Shown here piece after piece: positions 52,669 to 60,360 of a stretch of DNA of 64,000 bases. This DNA comes from JACDCA01 sp040881785 (GTDB lineage: Bacteria; Acidobacteriota; Vicinamibacteria; Vicinamibacterales; 2-12-FULL-66-21), in contig JBBECO010000221.1 in NCBI GenBank assembly GCA_040881785.1, positions 9,663-73,662 on the forward strand, read 5' to 3'. A model generated the notes under the pieces. That model saw nothing but the letters and a program-made list of their open reading frames with translations, searched no databases and had not been told where the DNA came from. The stretch's first letter is position 1, and every line of letters begins with the position of its first letter. A program made the translations under genes and the position numbers.

Positions 52669-53547
52669 ATGGCGCGAGCCGTTTCCGCCCTCGCTGCCCT
52701 TGTCCTGCTGCTGCTCGTTCCGGCGGGCGCGCAGCAGAAGACCGTGTTCCGCACCGGCGTGCAGACGGTCGTGCTCCATGCGACCGTGCGCGGCGGGGAT
52801 GGCCGCCTCGTGCCCAACCTCACGGCTGACGACTTCGACGTTCGGGACGAGGGGCAGCCCGTGCCCATCAGCGTGTTCTCGAACGACCCGCAGCCGATCA
52901 CCGTCGCGCTGCTGCTCGACATGAGCGGCAGCATGGTCGGACAGTTCCTGCGCGTGCGTGAAGCCACCAGGTACTTCGTCGATGCCATTCAGCCTGAGGA
53001 CCGAGTCAGGATCGGGACCTTCGGCGACGAAGTCGCGTTGAGCCCGCTGCTGACGGGCGACAAGCCGGTGCTGCGCCGCATCGTCGGCGACGAGTTGTGG
53101 CCCGGCGGCGGCACGCCGCTGTGGAACGCCGTGAATGCCGCGATGCGCTCGCTGGCCAGCGAGCCTGGACGCCGCGTCGTTCTCGCGCTCACCGATGGCG
53201 CCGACACCGGCGGTCTTCCGGGTCTGAACGGCAACGCCGGCGACGCCCGCAAGGCCGTGGAAGACCGGGGATTCATGGTCTATGCGATCGGCCTGGAAGG
53301 GCGCCAGCTGGACGGCGGGATCGTGTCGCTCGCCGAGCAGAGCGGCGGCGGGCATTTTCTGCTGGAGAGGGGTGCGGACCTGGAGGCGACGTTCGCGCGC
53401 GTGATCGAGGAGCTGCGGCACCAGTACGAGATCGGATACCTGCTGCCGAAGGCCGACGGGAAGCTGCACGACGTCGAGGTCCGCGTCAGGAAACCTGGCA
53501 TGAAGGCGCGTGCGAAGAAGAATTACCGCGCGCCGAAGGGCACGTGA
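52669..53547 (+). CDS. Secreted VWA-domain protein of the acidobacterial type
   Basis: The 292-residue protein has a signal peptide (ARAVSALAALVLLLLVPAGA) and a VWA domain from about residue 75: LLLDMSGSMVGQF is the metal-ion-dependent adhesion motif (D-x-S-x-S), RVRIGTFGDE and LALTDGADTGG supply the rest. Before it lies the short beta domain LTADDFDVRDEGQPVPISVF, which typifies the VWFA-related proteins abundant in Acidobacteria. Near the end is HQYEIGYLLP. Ligand unknown. The stop shares a base with the start of the next VWA gene (TGATG), so the two are coupled and probably act together in the periplasm or on the cell surface. Confidence 0.88.
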   Translation: MARAVSALAALVLLLLVPAGAQQKTVFRTGVQTVVLHATVRGGDGRLVPNLTADDFDVRDEGQPVPISVFSNDPQPITVALLLDMSGSMVGQFLRVREATRYFVDAIQPEDRVRIGTFGDEVALSPLLTGDKPVLRRIVGDELWPGGGTPLWNAVNAAMRSLASEPGRRVVLALTDGADTGGLPGLNGNAGDARKAVEDRGFMVYAIGLEGRQLDGGIVSLAEQSGGGHFLLERGADLEATFARVIEELRHQYEIGYLLPKADGKLHDVEVRVRKPGMKARAKKNYRAPKGT

Positions 53548-54488
53548 TGGCTGCCCGGTGGATCGCCATGGTCGCGCTCTCCCTCGGTGTAGCGCAGCCC
53601 TTTAGGGCTGCCTCGTCGGATGTGCAGCAGCCCTTCAGGGCTGCCTCACAACCAGCCCTCGTGCACGCGTCCGTCGTCGATGCCCAGGGTCAGTCGGTGT
53701 CCGGCCTCACCGCAGCGGACTTCGAGATCCTTCTCGACGGCGAGCCGACGCCGGTCCTGTCGGCGGCCCCGCGCAGCACGCTCTCACTGGCCGTCGTCGT
53801 CGACACGAGCCGGAGCGCGCGATGGGGTGGCGGCATCATGCCGATGCCGCGCGACGTCGTGCTGGCGGTACTCGCCGGACTCCGGGACGACGACCGCCTG
53901 CGGTTCGGCTCGTTCGGTCAGCGTGTGCGCTTCGCGAAGCGGTGGGAGCCGGTGCGGGCGCGGAACCTGCGCAACGAACTGGGCGATACGCTGTCGGTCG
54001 ACGACCGCGAAACGCACGGCCCCTCGCCCATCTGGGACGTGGTCTATGACACGGTGACGATGCTCTCTGAAGAACCGGCGCCGCGCGCGATGCTGCTGCT
54101 GACCGATGGCCGGAGCACGGGCAACCTGCGGAGCCTCGAGATGGCATCCGAGTATGCCTCCATGCACGGCGTCGCCGTGCACAGCATCCTCCGGAACGTC
54201 GAGATGCAGATTCCGCAGGGAGAACAGCGGGCTGTCGCCGTGCGGCCCTGGGTCGCCCTGGACCGGGTCGCGCGCTATACCGGCGGGACGTCCGTCGCGT
54301 TCAGGATCGACCAGAACCTGCGGGGTTTCACCCTCGCGGAGAACCTCGGACGCGCGATCCGCGACACCTACGCGCTCGCGTTCTCGCCAGGCGCCACCGG
54401 CGCGGTCCAGCGGATCGAGGTGCGCGCCAGGCGTATCGATCTGAACGCCATCGCGCCGATGGCGTTTCACGCGCCCCCTTCACGTTAG
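53547..54488 (+). CDS. Second secreted VWA-domain protein, with repeat-encoded QPFRAAS peptides
   Basis: The 313-residue protein has a signal peptide (WIAMVALSLGVA) followed by two copies of QPFRAAS, which come from palindromic DNA repeats at 53594-53644. Then come the linker domain (LTAADFEILLDGEPTPVLSA) and a VWA domain whose adhesion motif is VVVDTSRSARWG (D-x-S-x-S kept), with MLLLTDGRSTG. The C-terminal part (DRVARYTGGTSVAFRIDQNL, IRDTYALAFSP) matches the end of acidobacterial VWFA-related proteins. Coupled to the preceding VWA gene by a TGATG overlap. Confidence 0.85.
   Translation: MAARWIAMVALSLGVAQPFRAASSDVQQPFRAASQPALVHASVVDAQGQSVSGLTAADFEILLDGEPTPVLSAAPRSTLSLAVVVDTSRSARWGGGIMPMPRDVVLAVLAGLRDDDRLRFGSFGQRVRFAKRWEPVRARNLRNELGDTLSVDDRETHGPSPIWDVVYDTVTMLSEEPAPRAMLLLTDGRSTGNLRSLEMASEYASMHGVAVHSILRNVEMQIPQGEQRAVAVRPWVALDRVARYTGGTSVAFRIDQNLRGFTLAENLGRAIRDTYALAFSPGATGAVQRIEVRARRIDLNAIAPMAFHAPPSR
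53594..53644. repeat. Two palindromic repeats inside the VWA gene
   Basis: GCAGCCC-TTTA-GGGCTGC (53594-53611) and GCAGCCC-TTCA-GGGCTGC (53627-53644) are 7-bp stems with 4-base loops, 33 bases apart. They lie in frame just after the signal peptide and encode QPFRAAS twice. This looks like a REP-type element that entered a coding sequence without breaking it. Confidence 0.7.
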
Positions 54489-54534
54489 GGAACTTACGCT
54501 GGGGGTGCGGGGGTCTGACGATGAGGGTGCGCCG

Positions 54535-56421
54535 TCAGTTCCAACCGACCTTTCTGCCTGCATTCTGCTTGTCCAGCCACTCTTTCAGCGGCTGGAAGTA
54601 CTCCGCCATGGCGCTCGCGTCCATCTGGCGCTGCCCGGTGAGCGCCTCGAGCACATCCGGCCAGGGCTTCGACGCCCCCATCTTCATCATGGCGTCGATG
54701 CGCGTGCCCGCCTCCTTGTTGCCGTAGATCGAGCAGCGGTGCAGCGGCGTCGTGCAGCCGGCCTCCTTCGCCAGCGCGCGGTGGAACTGGTACTGCAGGA
54801 TCTGCGCGAGGAAGTACCGCGTGTAGGGCGTGTTGGCCGGCACGTGGTACTTCGCGCCCGGATCGAAGAAGGTCTCGCCGCGCGGTGACGACGGCGCGAC
54901 GCCCTGGTATTTCAGCTTCAGGCCCCACCAGGCCGTGTTGTAGCGGTCCGGTGTGATCGCGCCCGAGAACACCTGCCAGCGCCACTGGTCCACGAGCAGG
55001 CCGAAGGGCAGGAACGCCAGGCGCTCGAGCGCGCCGCGCAGCAGCAGGCCGGTGTCGGCCGAGGCGTCCGGCGCCTTGTCGAGCAGCCCGATCTTGACCA
55101 GATACTCCGGCGTCACCGACAGCGCCAGCACATCCCCGAGCGCTTCGTGGAAGCCGTCGTTCGCGCTGTCGCGGAAGATCATCGGCAGCTGGTTGTAGGC
55201 GCGCTGGTAGTAGTTGTGCCCCAGCTCGTGATGGATCGTCGAGAAGTCCTCGGCGTTCACATCGATGCACATCTTGATGCGCAGGTCGTCGACGCTGTCG
55301 ATGTTCCAGGCGCTCGCATGGCAGACGACCTCGCGATCGCGCGGCTTCACGAACATCGAGCGCTCCCAGAAGGTCTTCGGCAGCGGCTCGAACCCCAGCG
55401 ACGAGAAGAACGCCTCCCCCATCTTCACCATGCCGATCGGGTCGGCCTTCTTCGCCTTCAGGTTGTCGGTCAGCGAAAAGGTCTGCTTCACACCGGACGG
55501 CGCGACGATGTCGTAGATGTTGGACCAGTCCTGCTGCCAGAGGTTGCCGAGCAAATGCGCCGGAATGGGGCCGTTCTCCGGGACGATGTCGCCGTATTTC
55601 TCGCGCAGTTTCGTGCGCGTGTAGGTGTGGAGCGAGAGGTACAGCGGCCGCAGCTGCTCCCACAGGCGATCCAGCTCCTTCGCGAAGTCGTCGGCCGGCA
55701 TGTCGTACTTGCCGCGCCACATCGCCCCCGTGTCCTTGAAGCCGAGGACCTTCGCCCCTTTGTTCGACAGCTCGACGAAGCGCGCGTAGTCCTTCTTGAT
55801 GGGGGGAGAAATGCTGTGCCAGCCCTCCCAGACCTCCAGCAGGCGCTTCGGGTCGCGGTTCTCAGCCAGGATCTCGGTGATCTTCTCGATGTCGAGGCAG
55901 TCCTGTTCCGGCGGTGCAGCGGGGACCTGTCCCGAGCGAGCGCTTGGTGCAGGCGAGTCGAGGGGGCAGTATTTGCCGCGGCCGTAGACGCCTTCCATCG
56001 ACGCCACGATCTGCGTCAGCTCCTCGGCTTCCTTCGGATCCGGCGGCGCCGACATCGTCAGGGAGTTCTTGAGGAGGTAGAGCTGCCGGCGCTCGGCCGG
56101 CGAGACCTGCACCTTGTCGAACCGGAACGCGTCCTTCGCGAAGCGGGTGGCGGCGCCGACGAGGGCCTCGTTGGCCTGCGCGGCCATGACCTCGGTGTCC
56201 GGCGTGATGTAGGTGGCCTGCGTCCAGCCTGCGCGGCTGGCGGCGTTGACGAGCTCGAGCAGCTCTGCGTTGGCTTCCTCGAGAAACGCCTTCGCGCCCG
56301 CGGGCGTCGCCGGGTGGCGCGGCTGCGGTGCGGGGCCCTGCGATTGCGCGGAGACGGCAAATGCGGAGGCCAGGAGGGCGGCAAGGAGAGCGGCGGACGT
56401 GATGCGCTTCATAGGATCCAT
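54535..56421 (-). CDS. M2 family metallopeptidase (ACE-like peptidyl-dipeptidase)
   Basis: The 628-residue protein begins with a signal peptide (RITSAALLAALLASAFAVSA) and belongs to the angiotensin-converting-enzyme family, which removes C-terminal dipeptides. The zinc site is HHELGHNYYQ near residue 397, with the third ligand in GFHEALGD; GKYDMPADDFAKELDRLWEQ and DPGAKYHVPANTPYTRYFLA are typical family blocks. The full catalytic domain is present. It is secreted to the periplasm. Start codons at 56421 and 56412 are both possible. The genes converge: the VWA gene ends 46 bases away. Confidence 0.93.
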   Translation of the reverse strand: MDPMKRITSAALLAALLASAFAVSAQSQGPAPQPRHPATPAGAKAFLEEANAELLELVNAASRAGWTQATYITPDTEVMAAQANEALVGAATRFAKDAFRFDKVQVSPAERRQLYLLKNSLTMSAPPDPKEAEELTQIVASMEGVYGRGKYCPLDSPAPSARSGQVPAAPPEQDCLDIEKITEILAENRDPKRLLEVWEGWHSISPPIKKDYARFVELSNKGAKVLGFKDTGAMWRGKYDMPADDFAKELDRLWEQLRPLYLSLHTYTRTKLREKYGDIVPENGPIPAHLLGNLWQQDWSNIYDIVAPSGVKQTFSLTDNLKAKKADPIGMVKMGEAFFSSLGFEPLPKTFWERSMFVKPRDREVVCHASAWNIDSVDDLRIKMCIDVNAEDFSTIHHELGHNYYQRAYNQLPMIFRDSANDGFHEALGDVLALSVTPEYLVKIGLLDKAPDASADTGLLLRGALERLAFLPFGLLVDQWRWQVFSGAITPDRYNTAWWGLKLKYQGVAPSSPRGETFFDPGAKYHVPANTPYTRYFLAQILQYQFHRALAKEAGCTTPLHRCSIYGNKEAGTRIDAMMKMGASKPWPDVLEALTGQRQMDASAMAEYFQPLKEWLDKQNAGRKVGWN

Positions 56422-56429
56422 CTTAGCGC

Positions 56430-56520
56430 CCCCGAGAGGACGGAGGGGGCGGAGGGAACGGAGTCTTCACAACGGAGCAGCGGAGAAACACGGAGACACG
56501 AACGGAGGCACTTTTGGTTG
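56430..56520. repeat. Purine-rich GGAGG/ACGGAG repeats
   Basis: Degenerate copies of GGACGGAGG and ACGGAGAAACACGGAG fill the gap between two genes. Similar blocks occur at 57295-57360 and, in the other orientation, 57545-57625. Confidence 0.5.
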
Positions 56521-56544
56521 GCTCCACGCTGGCACGCTGACCCG

Positions 56545-57330
56545 TCAGGCAATCCAATCGAGGTGCGTGTCCCGGATCCGCCATCGTCCGCCGTCGAGGA
56601 CCAGGAGAAAGTACATTCCGCTTCCCCATCCATAACTCTGGCTGTGCTCGATATAGACCAGCGCCTGCCTCATGTCGGGCGCAAAGCCGACGCGTGAGAG
56701 ACGGACGAACCCCGCTGAGTCCTGGATCGACGCGAAGAATCGCTGGCGCTCTTCCATCCCGCCCGACGGCGCAGCAAAGAGGACGGACACCGGAAGGCTG
56801 AACAGCCGCGGCAACGGCGCGCTCGCCATCCGGTTGGCGAAGCGGAAGCTCCTCGCAGTTGACTTCGCCAGGGCGGGCATCTCGGTACAGGCACTGTTCA
56901 GCCACCATCGGCTGGACCCCGTGTGGTGCTCCCGCTGTTCGACGGTCATGGGATCGACGATGATCCGGCGGCTTGCGATCGGTTTCAACCCGTACCGGTC
57001 GAACGTCGGGAGCAGATGTTGCGTGATCAGCGCCTGGTAGACGGCCGCCTCCTCAGTGAATGAAATGACCGGTGGACGCGACAGGTCGCGCCGCGCCTCC
57101 TTGCAGGCCGCAAGCGGATCGCGCTGGTACTCCAGCCTCTGCGGCACGTCCGAAAACACAGGCGGAGGCTCGATTCGACGCACGAACTGCTCCAGGCGCC
57201 AGACGCCGACCGCTGAAACCATCGCCACCACGAGCGTCCCGAGAACCAGCAGCACGCGCACGTAATGTTCGACCCCGGGAGGCGTCGGGAGTTCCGACAC
57301 GGAGAGGACGGAGGGAACGGAGGCGTTCAC
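56545..57330 (-). CDS. Membrane-anchored hypothetical protein
   Basis: The 261-residue protein has one membrane helix near residues 25-45 (VRVLLVLGTLVVAMVSAVGV) and a periplasmic part of about 210 residues. No family is recognised. The C-terminus (GMYFLLVLDGGRWRIRDTHL) looks like the end of an NTF2-like or secreted beta domain. The first dozen residues (NASVPSVLSVSE) are encoded by the GGAGG repeat block, so the true start is uncertain and may lie nearer the helix. Confidence 0.55.
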   Translation of the reverse strand: MNASVPSVLSVSELPTPPGVEHYVRVLLVLGTLVVAMVSAVGVWRLEQFVRRIEPPPVFSDVPQRLEYQRDPLAACKEARRDLSRPPVISFTEEAAVYQALITQHLLPTFDRYGLKPIASRRIIVDPMTVEQREHHTGSSRWWLNSACTEMPALAKSTARSFRFANRMASAPLPRLFSLPVSVLFAAPSGGMEERQRFFASIQDSAGFVRLSRVGFAPDMRQALVYIEHSQSYGWGSGMYFLLVLDGGRWRIRDTHLDWIA

Positions 57331-57360
57331 AACGGAGGAACGGAGGTACGAACGGAGGTT
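57295..57360. repeat. GGAGG repeats at the start of the membrane-protein gene
   Basis: Repeated ACGGAGG units overlap the first codons of the gene at 56545-57330. The adjoining gap 57331-57587 contains another such block on its right and no gene. Confidence 0.5.
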
Positions 57361-57544
57361 TTCTGGTTGGCCGCTTGAGTCACGCTGCCCTCTGCGTGCT
57401 CAAGCCCGCGCGCTGTACGCCTCCGCGGGACAAACACCGCCCGAGGGGGTCGCGGGTCTTCGGCGGTCGCGAGAATCCGCAAGCGAGAGCAGCACGTGAG
57501 GCGAATCCGAACCCTCAATGAAGGCCGTGGACAGGAAAATAAAA

Positions 57545-57625
57545 AGTGTCTTCTCCGTTCGTTCCTCCGTTCCTCCGGTCCTCCGTGTTAATCGGTTCCC
57601 TCCGTCCCCTCCGTTCGTCTCAGGA
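57545..57625. repeat. CCTCCGT repeats at the end of the TerB gene
   Basis: Units of TTCCTCCGTTCCTCCG run into the last codons of the TerB gene and encode its tail RRTEGTEGTD. Confidence 0.5.
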
Positions 57626-58124
57626 CGTTCAGGTTCCCCAGGTGCCGCCTCCGCACCTCGATATAGTCCGCATGCTCCAGTTTCAGTTCGCTGGCCACCC
57701 GCCGCACTTCGTTGTCTTCCACGGTCTTGATGGAGGCATCCGCGGCGGCGATGGCGAACAGGCAGTCGAGGAGCTTCAGCTTCTCCTCACGTGACGCCGT
57801 CCGTTCGAACTCGCGGGCGATGAGGTAGTCGTCGGTGCCGCGGGAGTGCCCCGCCTCGCGCGCGATGCGGACGATCAGCGCCGCCTGCTCCCCGTCCACG
57901 CCGGCCCGCTCGGCGACGATGGCCTCCATCAGCCTGGCTTCGGCATCTGACACGTGATGATCGGCCTTGGCCGCACGCGTGAGGATGTAGGCGAAGCACG
58001 CGAGATACCGCGCACGCTCCGGGCCCTGCGCCTCGAGCGCCGCCTCGATCTCGCCGAGCCGGTTGTGCTCCGGCTCCGGTTCGCTGGAGAGACCCAGCCA
58101 CTTCAGGATCGACATCAGGGGCAT
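57588..58124 (-). CDS. TerB-domain protein
   Basis: The 178-residue helical protein has a TerB domain at about 25-160: YLACFAYILTRAAKADHHVS with the acidic turn SDAEARLMEAI, and LLDCLFAIAAADASIKTVED, with a second acidic turn. A tellurite or membrane-stress role is inferred from the family only. The last ten residues (RRTEGTEGTD) derive from the neighbouring DNA repeat and are probably not functional. The gene is divergent from the ABC-F gene, with only 20 bases between, so promoters overlap. Confidence 0.75.
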   Translation of the reverse strand: MPLMSILKWLGLSSEPEPEHNRLGEIEAALEAQGPERARYLACFAYILTRAAKADHHVSDAEARLMEAIVAERAGVDGEQAALIVRIAREAGHSRGTDDYLIAREFERTASREEKLKLLDCLFAIAAADASIKTVEDNEVRRVASELKLEHADYIEVRRRHLGNLNVLRRTEGTEGTD

Positions 58125-58144
58125 GGTACCCTGAAGGGCTCCGT

Positions 58145-59782
58145 ATGATTTCCTTCAATCGCATCAACAAGCAGTACGGCCGTCAGATCCTCTTCGTGGA
58201 CGCCTCCTTCCAGCTGAACCCCGGCGAGAAGGTCGGCCTCGTGGGCCCCAACGGCTCCGGCAAGACCACCCTCTTCCGCATGATCACCGGCGAAGAATCG
58301 CCGGACGACGGCGAGGTGTCGGTGCCGAAGAAGCTGACGATCGGGTACTTCCGGCAGGACGTCGAGGAAATGTCCGGGCGCTCGGTGATCGACGAGGCGA
58401 TCGCCGGCAGCGGCCGCGTCGGCGACCTGCACCACGAGCTGGAATCCCTGAACCAGGCGATGGCGGACCCGGATCGCGCCGGCGAGATGGACCGGATCCT
58501 CGACCGCTTCGGCCACGTGCAGGAGGAGTACGAGCATCTCGGCGGCTACGCGCTCGAGAGCCAGGCGCGCGAAGTGCTCCACGGCCTCGGTTTCGAGGAC
58601 GACCAGATCGACGGCGACGTCGGCGCGCTGTCAGGCGGATGGAAGATGCGCGTCGCGATGGCGCGCGTGCTGCTCGGGCGGCCCGACGTGCTGCTGATGG
58701 ACGAGCCGACCAACCACCTCGACATCGAATCGATCATCTGGCTCGAGGATTTCCTGAAAACCATGAGCGCGTCGCTGCTGATGACGTCCCACGACCGCGA
58801 CTTCATGAACCGGATCGTGTCGAAGATCGCCGAGATCGACTCCGGTGAGATCACCGTCTACTCGGGCAACTACGACTTCTACGAACGCGAGCGGGCGATC
58901 CGCGACACCAACAAGGAAGCCGCGTACGCCCGGCAGCAGGCGATGCTCGCCAAGGAACAGCGGTTCATCGACCGCTTCAAGGCGCAGGCGGCCAAGGCCG
59001 CGCAGGTCCAGAGCCGCATCAAGGCGCTCGAGAAGATCGAGAAGGTCGAACCGCCCAAGACCCGAAAGATCGTGGCCTTCGACTTCCGGCAGCCGCCGCG
59101 CTCCGGCGAGCAGGTCGCCGTCATCGAGGACCTTCACAAGGCGTACGGCACGCGGGTCGTCTACGACGGCCTCAGCCTCACGATCCGCCGCGGCGAACGC
59201 TGGTGCGTCATGGGACGCAACGGCGCCGGCAAGAGCACGCTGCTGAAGATGGTGGCCGGGGCGCTGACCCCGGACACCGGCAAGGTGGAGATCGGTGCCA
59301 GCGTGAAGATGGGCTACTTCGCGCAACAGGCGCTCGAACTGCTGACCTCCGAGCTGACGGTGTGGGAGCAGATGGAGAAGGACTTTCCGCACGAGTCGAT
59401 CGGCGCGCTCCGCAGCCTGCTCGGGGCCTTCCAGTTCTCAGGCGACGACGTGGACAAGAAAGTCAAGGCGCTGTCGGGCGGCGAGAAGACACGGCTCGTG
59501 ATGGCCCGGATGCTCCTGCATCCGCCGAACTTCCTCGTGCTCGACGAACCCACCAACCATCTCGATCTCGCCACGAAGGAGATGCTCGTGAAGGCGCTGA
59601 CGGACTTCGAGGGCACGATGCTCTTCGTCTCGCACGACCGGGCGTTCCTCAGGGGCCTCAGCAACCGTGTGCTCGAGCTCGGGGGCGAGAGCGGCACCGA
59701 CGCCAGACCACATGCGTACCCAGGTTCGTATGTCGAATACGTGGAACGTACGGGCCACGAAGCGCCCGGCGTTCACGCCTGA
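58145..59782 (+). CDS. ABC-F family ATPase
   Basis: The 545-residue protein has two ABC domains and no membrane part, as in ABC-F factors that act on the ribosome. Domain 1: Walker A GPNGSGKTTL, signature LSGGWKMRVAMARVLL, Walker B VLLMDEPTNHLD. The linker with its two long helices (about 245-300, ARQQAMLAKEQRFIDRFKAQ) is the part that enters the ribosomal E site. Domain 2: GRNGAGKSTL, LSGGEKTRLVMARMLL, FLVLDEPTNHLD. The length and linker fit the Uup/YbiT/EttA group. It shares a 20-base divergent gap with TerB. Confidence 0.93.
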   Translation: MISFNRINKQYGRQILFVDASFQLNPGEKVGLVGPNGSGKTTLFRMITGEESPDDGEVSVPKKLTIGYFRQDVEEMSGRSVIDEAIAGSGRVGDLHHELESLNQAMADPDRAGEMDRILDRFGHVQEEYEHLGGYALESQAREVLHGLGFEDDQIDGDVGALSGGWKMRVAMARVLLGRPDVLLMDEPTNHLDIESIIWLEDFLKTMSASLLMTSHDRDFMNRIVSKIAEIDSGEITVYSGNYDFYERERAIRDTNKEAAYARQQAMLAKEQRFIDRFKAQAAKAAQVQSRIKALEKIEKVEPPKTRKIVAFDFRQPPRSGEQVAVIEDLHKAYGTRVVYDGLSLTIRRGERWCVMGRNGAGKSTLLKMVAGALTPDTGKVEIGASVKMGYFAQQALELLTSELTVWEQMEKDFPHESIGALRSLLGAFQFSGDDVDKKVKALSGGEKTRLVMARMLLHPPNFLVLDEPTNHLDLATKEMLVKALTDFEGTMLFVSHDRAFLRGLSNRVLELGGESGTDARPHAYPGSYVEYVERTGHEAPGVHA

Positions 59783-59792
59783 CGGATCTGTT

Positions 59793-59825
59793 ATTTCCGA
59801 AGCAGGAAGTGTACGTCTCGGAAAT
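59793..59825. promoter_or_regulatory. Inverted repeat before the response regulator gene
   Basis: ATTTCCGA and TCGGAAAT are exact 8-bp complements, 17 bases apart, between the ABC-F stop and the regulator start at 59888. It may bind a regulator or terminate ABC-F transcription; no T-run follows. Confidence 0.35.
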
Positions 59826-59887
59826 CCAGACGAAATGCCGTTCGCATCACGACGAGGCGGCGTTAAGATTGATGACGGAACGTAAAC

Positions 59888-60313
59888 GTGACACAGGCAT
59901 CGACGTCTGCATCGACTTCATCCGCGCCGGAGCGGAAGTGGCTCGTGCTGCTGGTCGAGGATCAGCTCGATGCGCGTGAGCTGTACGCCGAGTATCTGAG
60001 CTACGCGGGCTTCAGCGTGGCGACCGCGATCAACGGCCACGAGGCGATGAGTCTCGCGCAGCTCCTCAAGCCGGACCTCATTCTCATGGATATCCGGATG
60101 CCCGGCATGGACGGCCTCGAAGCCACGGCGGACCTCAAGCGCGACCCCGAGCTCGCGCACATCCCGGTCGTCGCGATCACGGCGGATCCCTCCAGCGAGA
60201 TCGGCCAGCGGTGCCTCGAGGCCGGCTGCGTGACGTTTCTCACCAAGCCGGTCCTTCCCGACGAAGTGGCGCGGCAGATCACCGCGATCCTGATGCGCTC
60301 CGCACGCGCCTGA
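59888..60313 (+). CDS. Single-domain response regulator
   Basis: The 141-residue protein is a lone CheY-like receiver: VLLVEDQLDARELYAEYL, phospho-Asp in LILMDIRMPGMDG, Thr in VVAITADPS and Lys in FLTKPVLPDE. With no output domain it must act by binding another protein, for example a hybrid kinase. GTG 59888 is preceded by GGAA. There is a short unstructured Ser/Thr N-terminus. The kinase is not adjacent. Confidence 0.87.
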   Translation: MTQASTSASTSSAPERKWLVLLVEDQLDARELYAEYLSYAGFSVATAINGHEAMSLAQLLKPDLILMDIRMPGMDGLEATADLKRDPELAHIPVVAITADPSSEIGQRCLEAGCVTFLTKPVLPDEVARQITAILMRSARA

Positions 60314-60360
60314 ACGCCGTCAGCATCTCCGCATAACCCGCCTTCGCCCGACCGCGCTCT

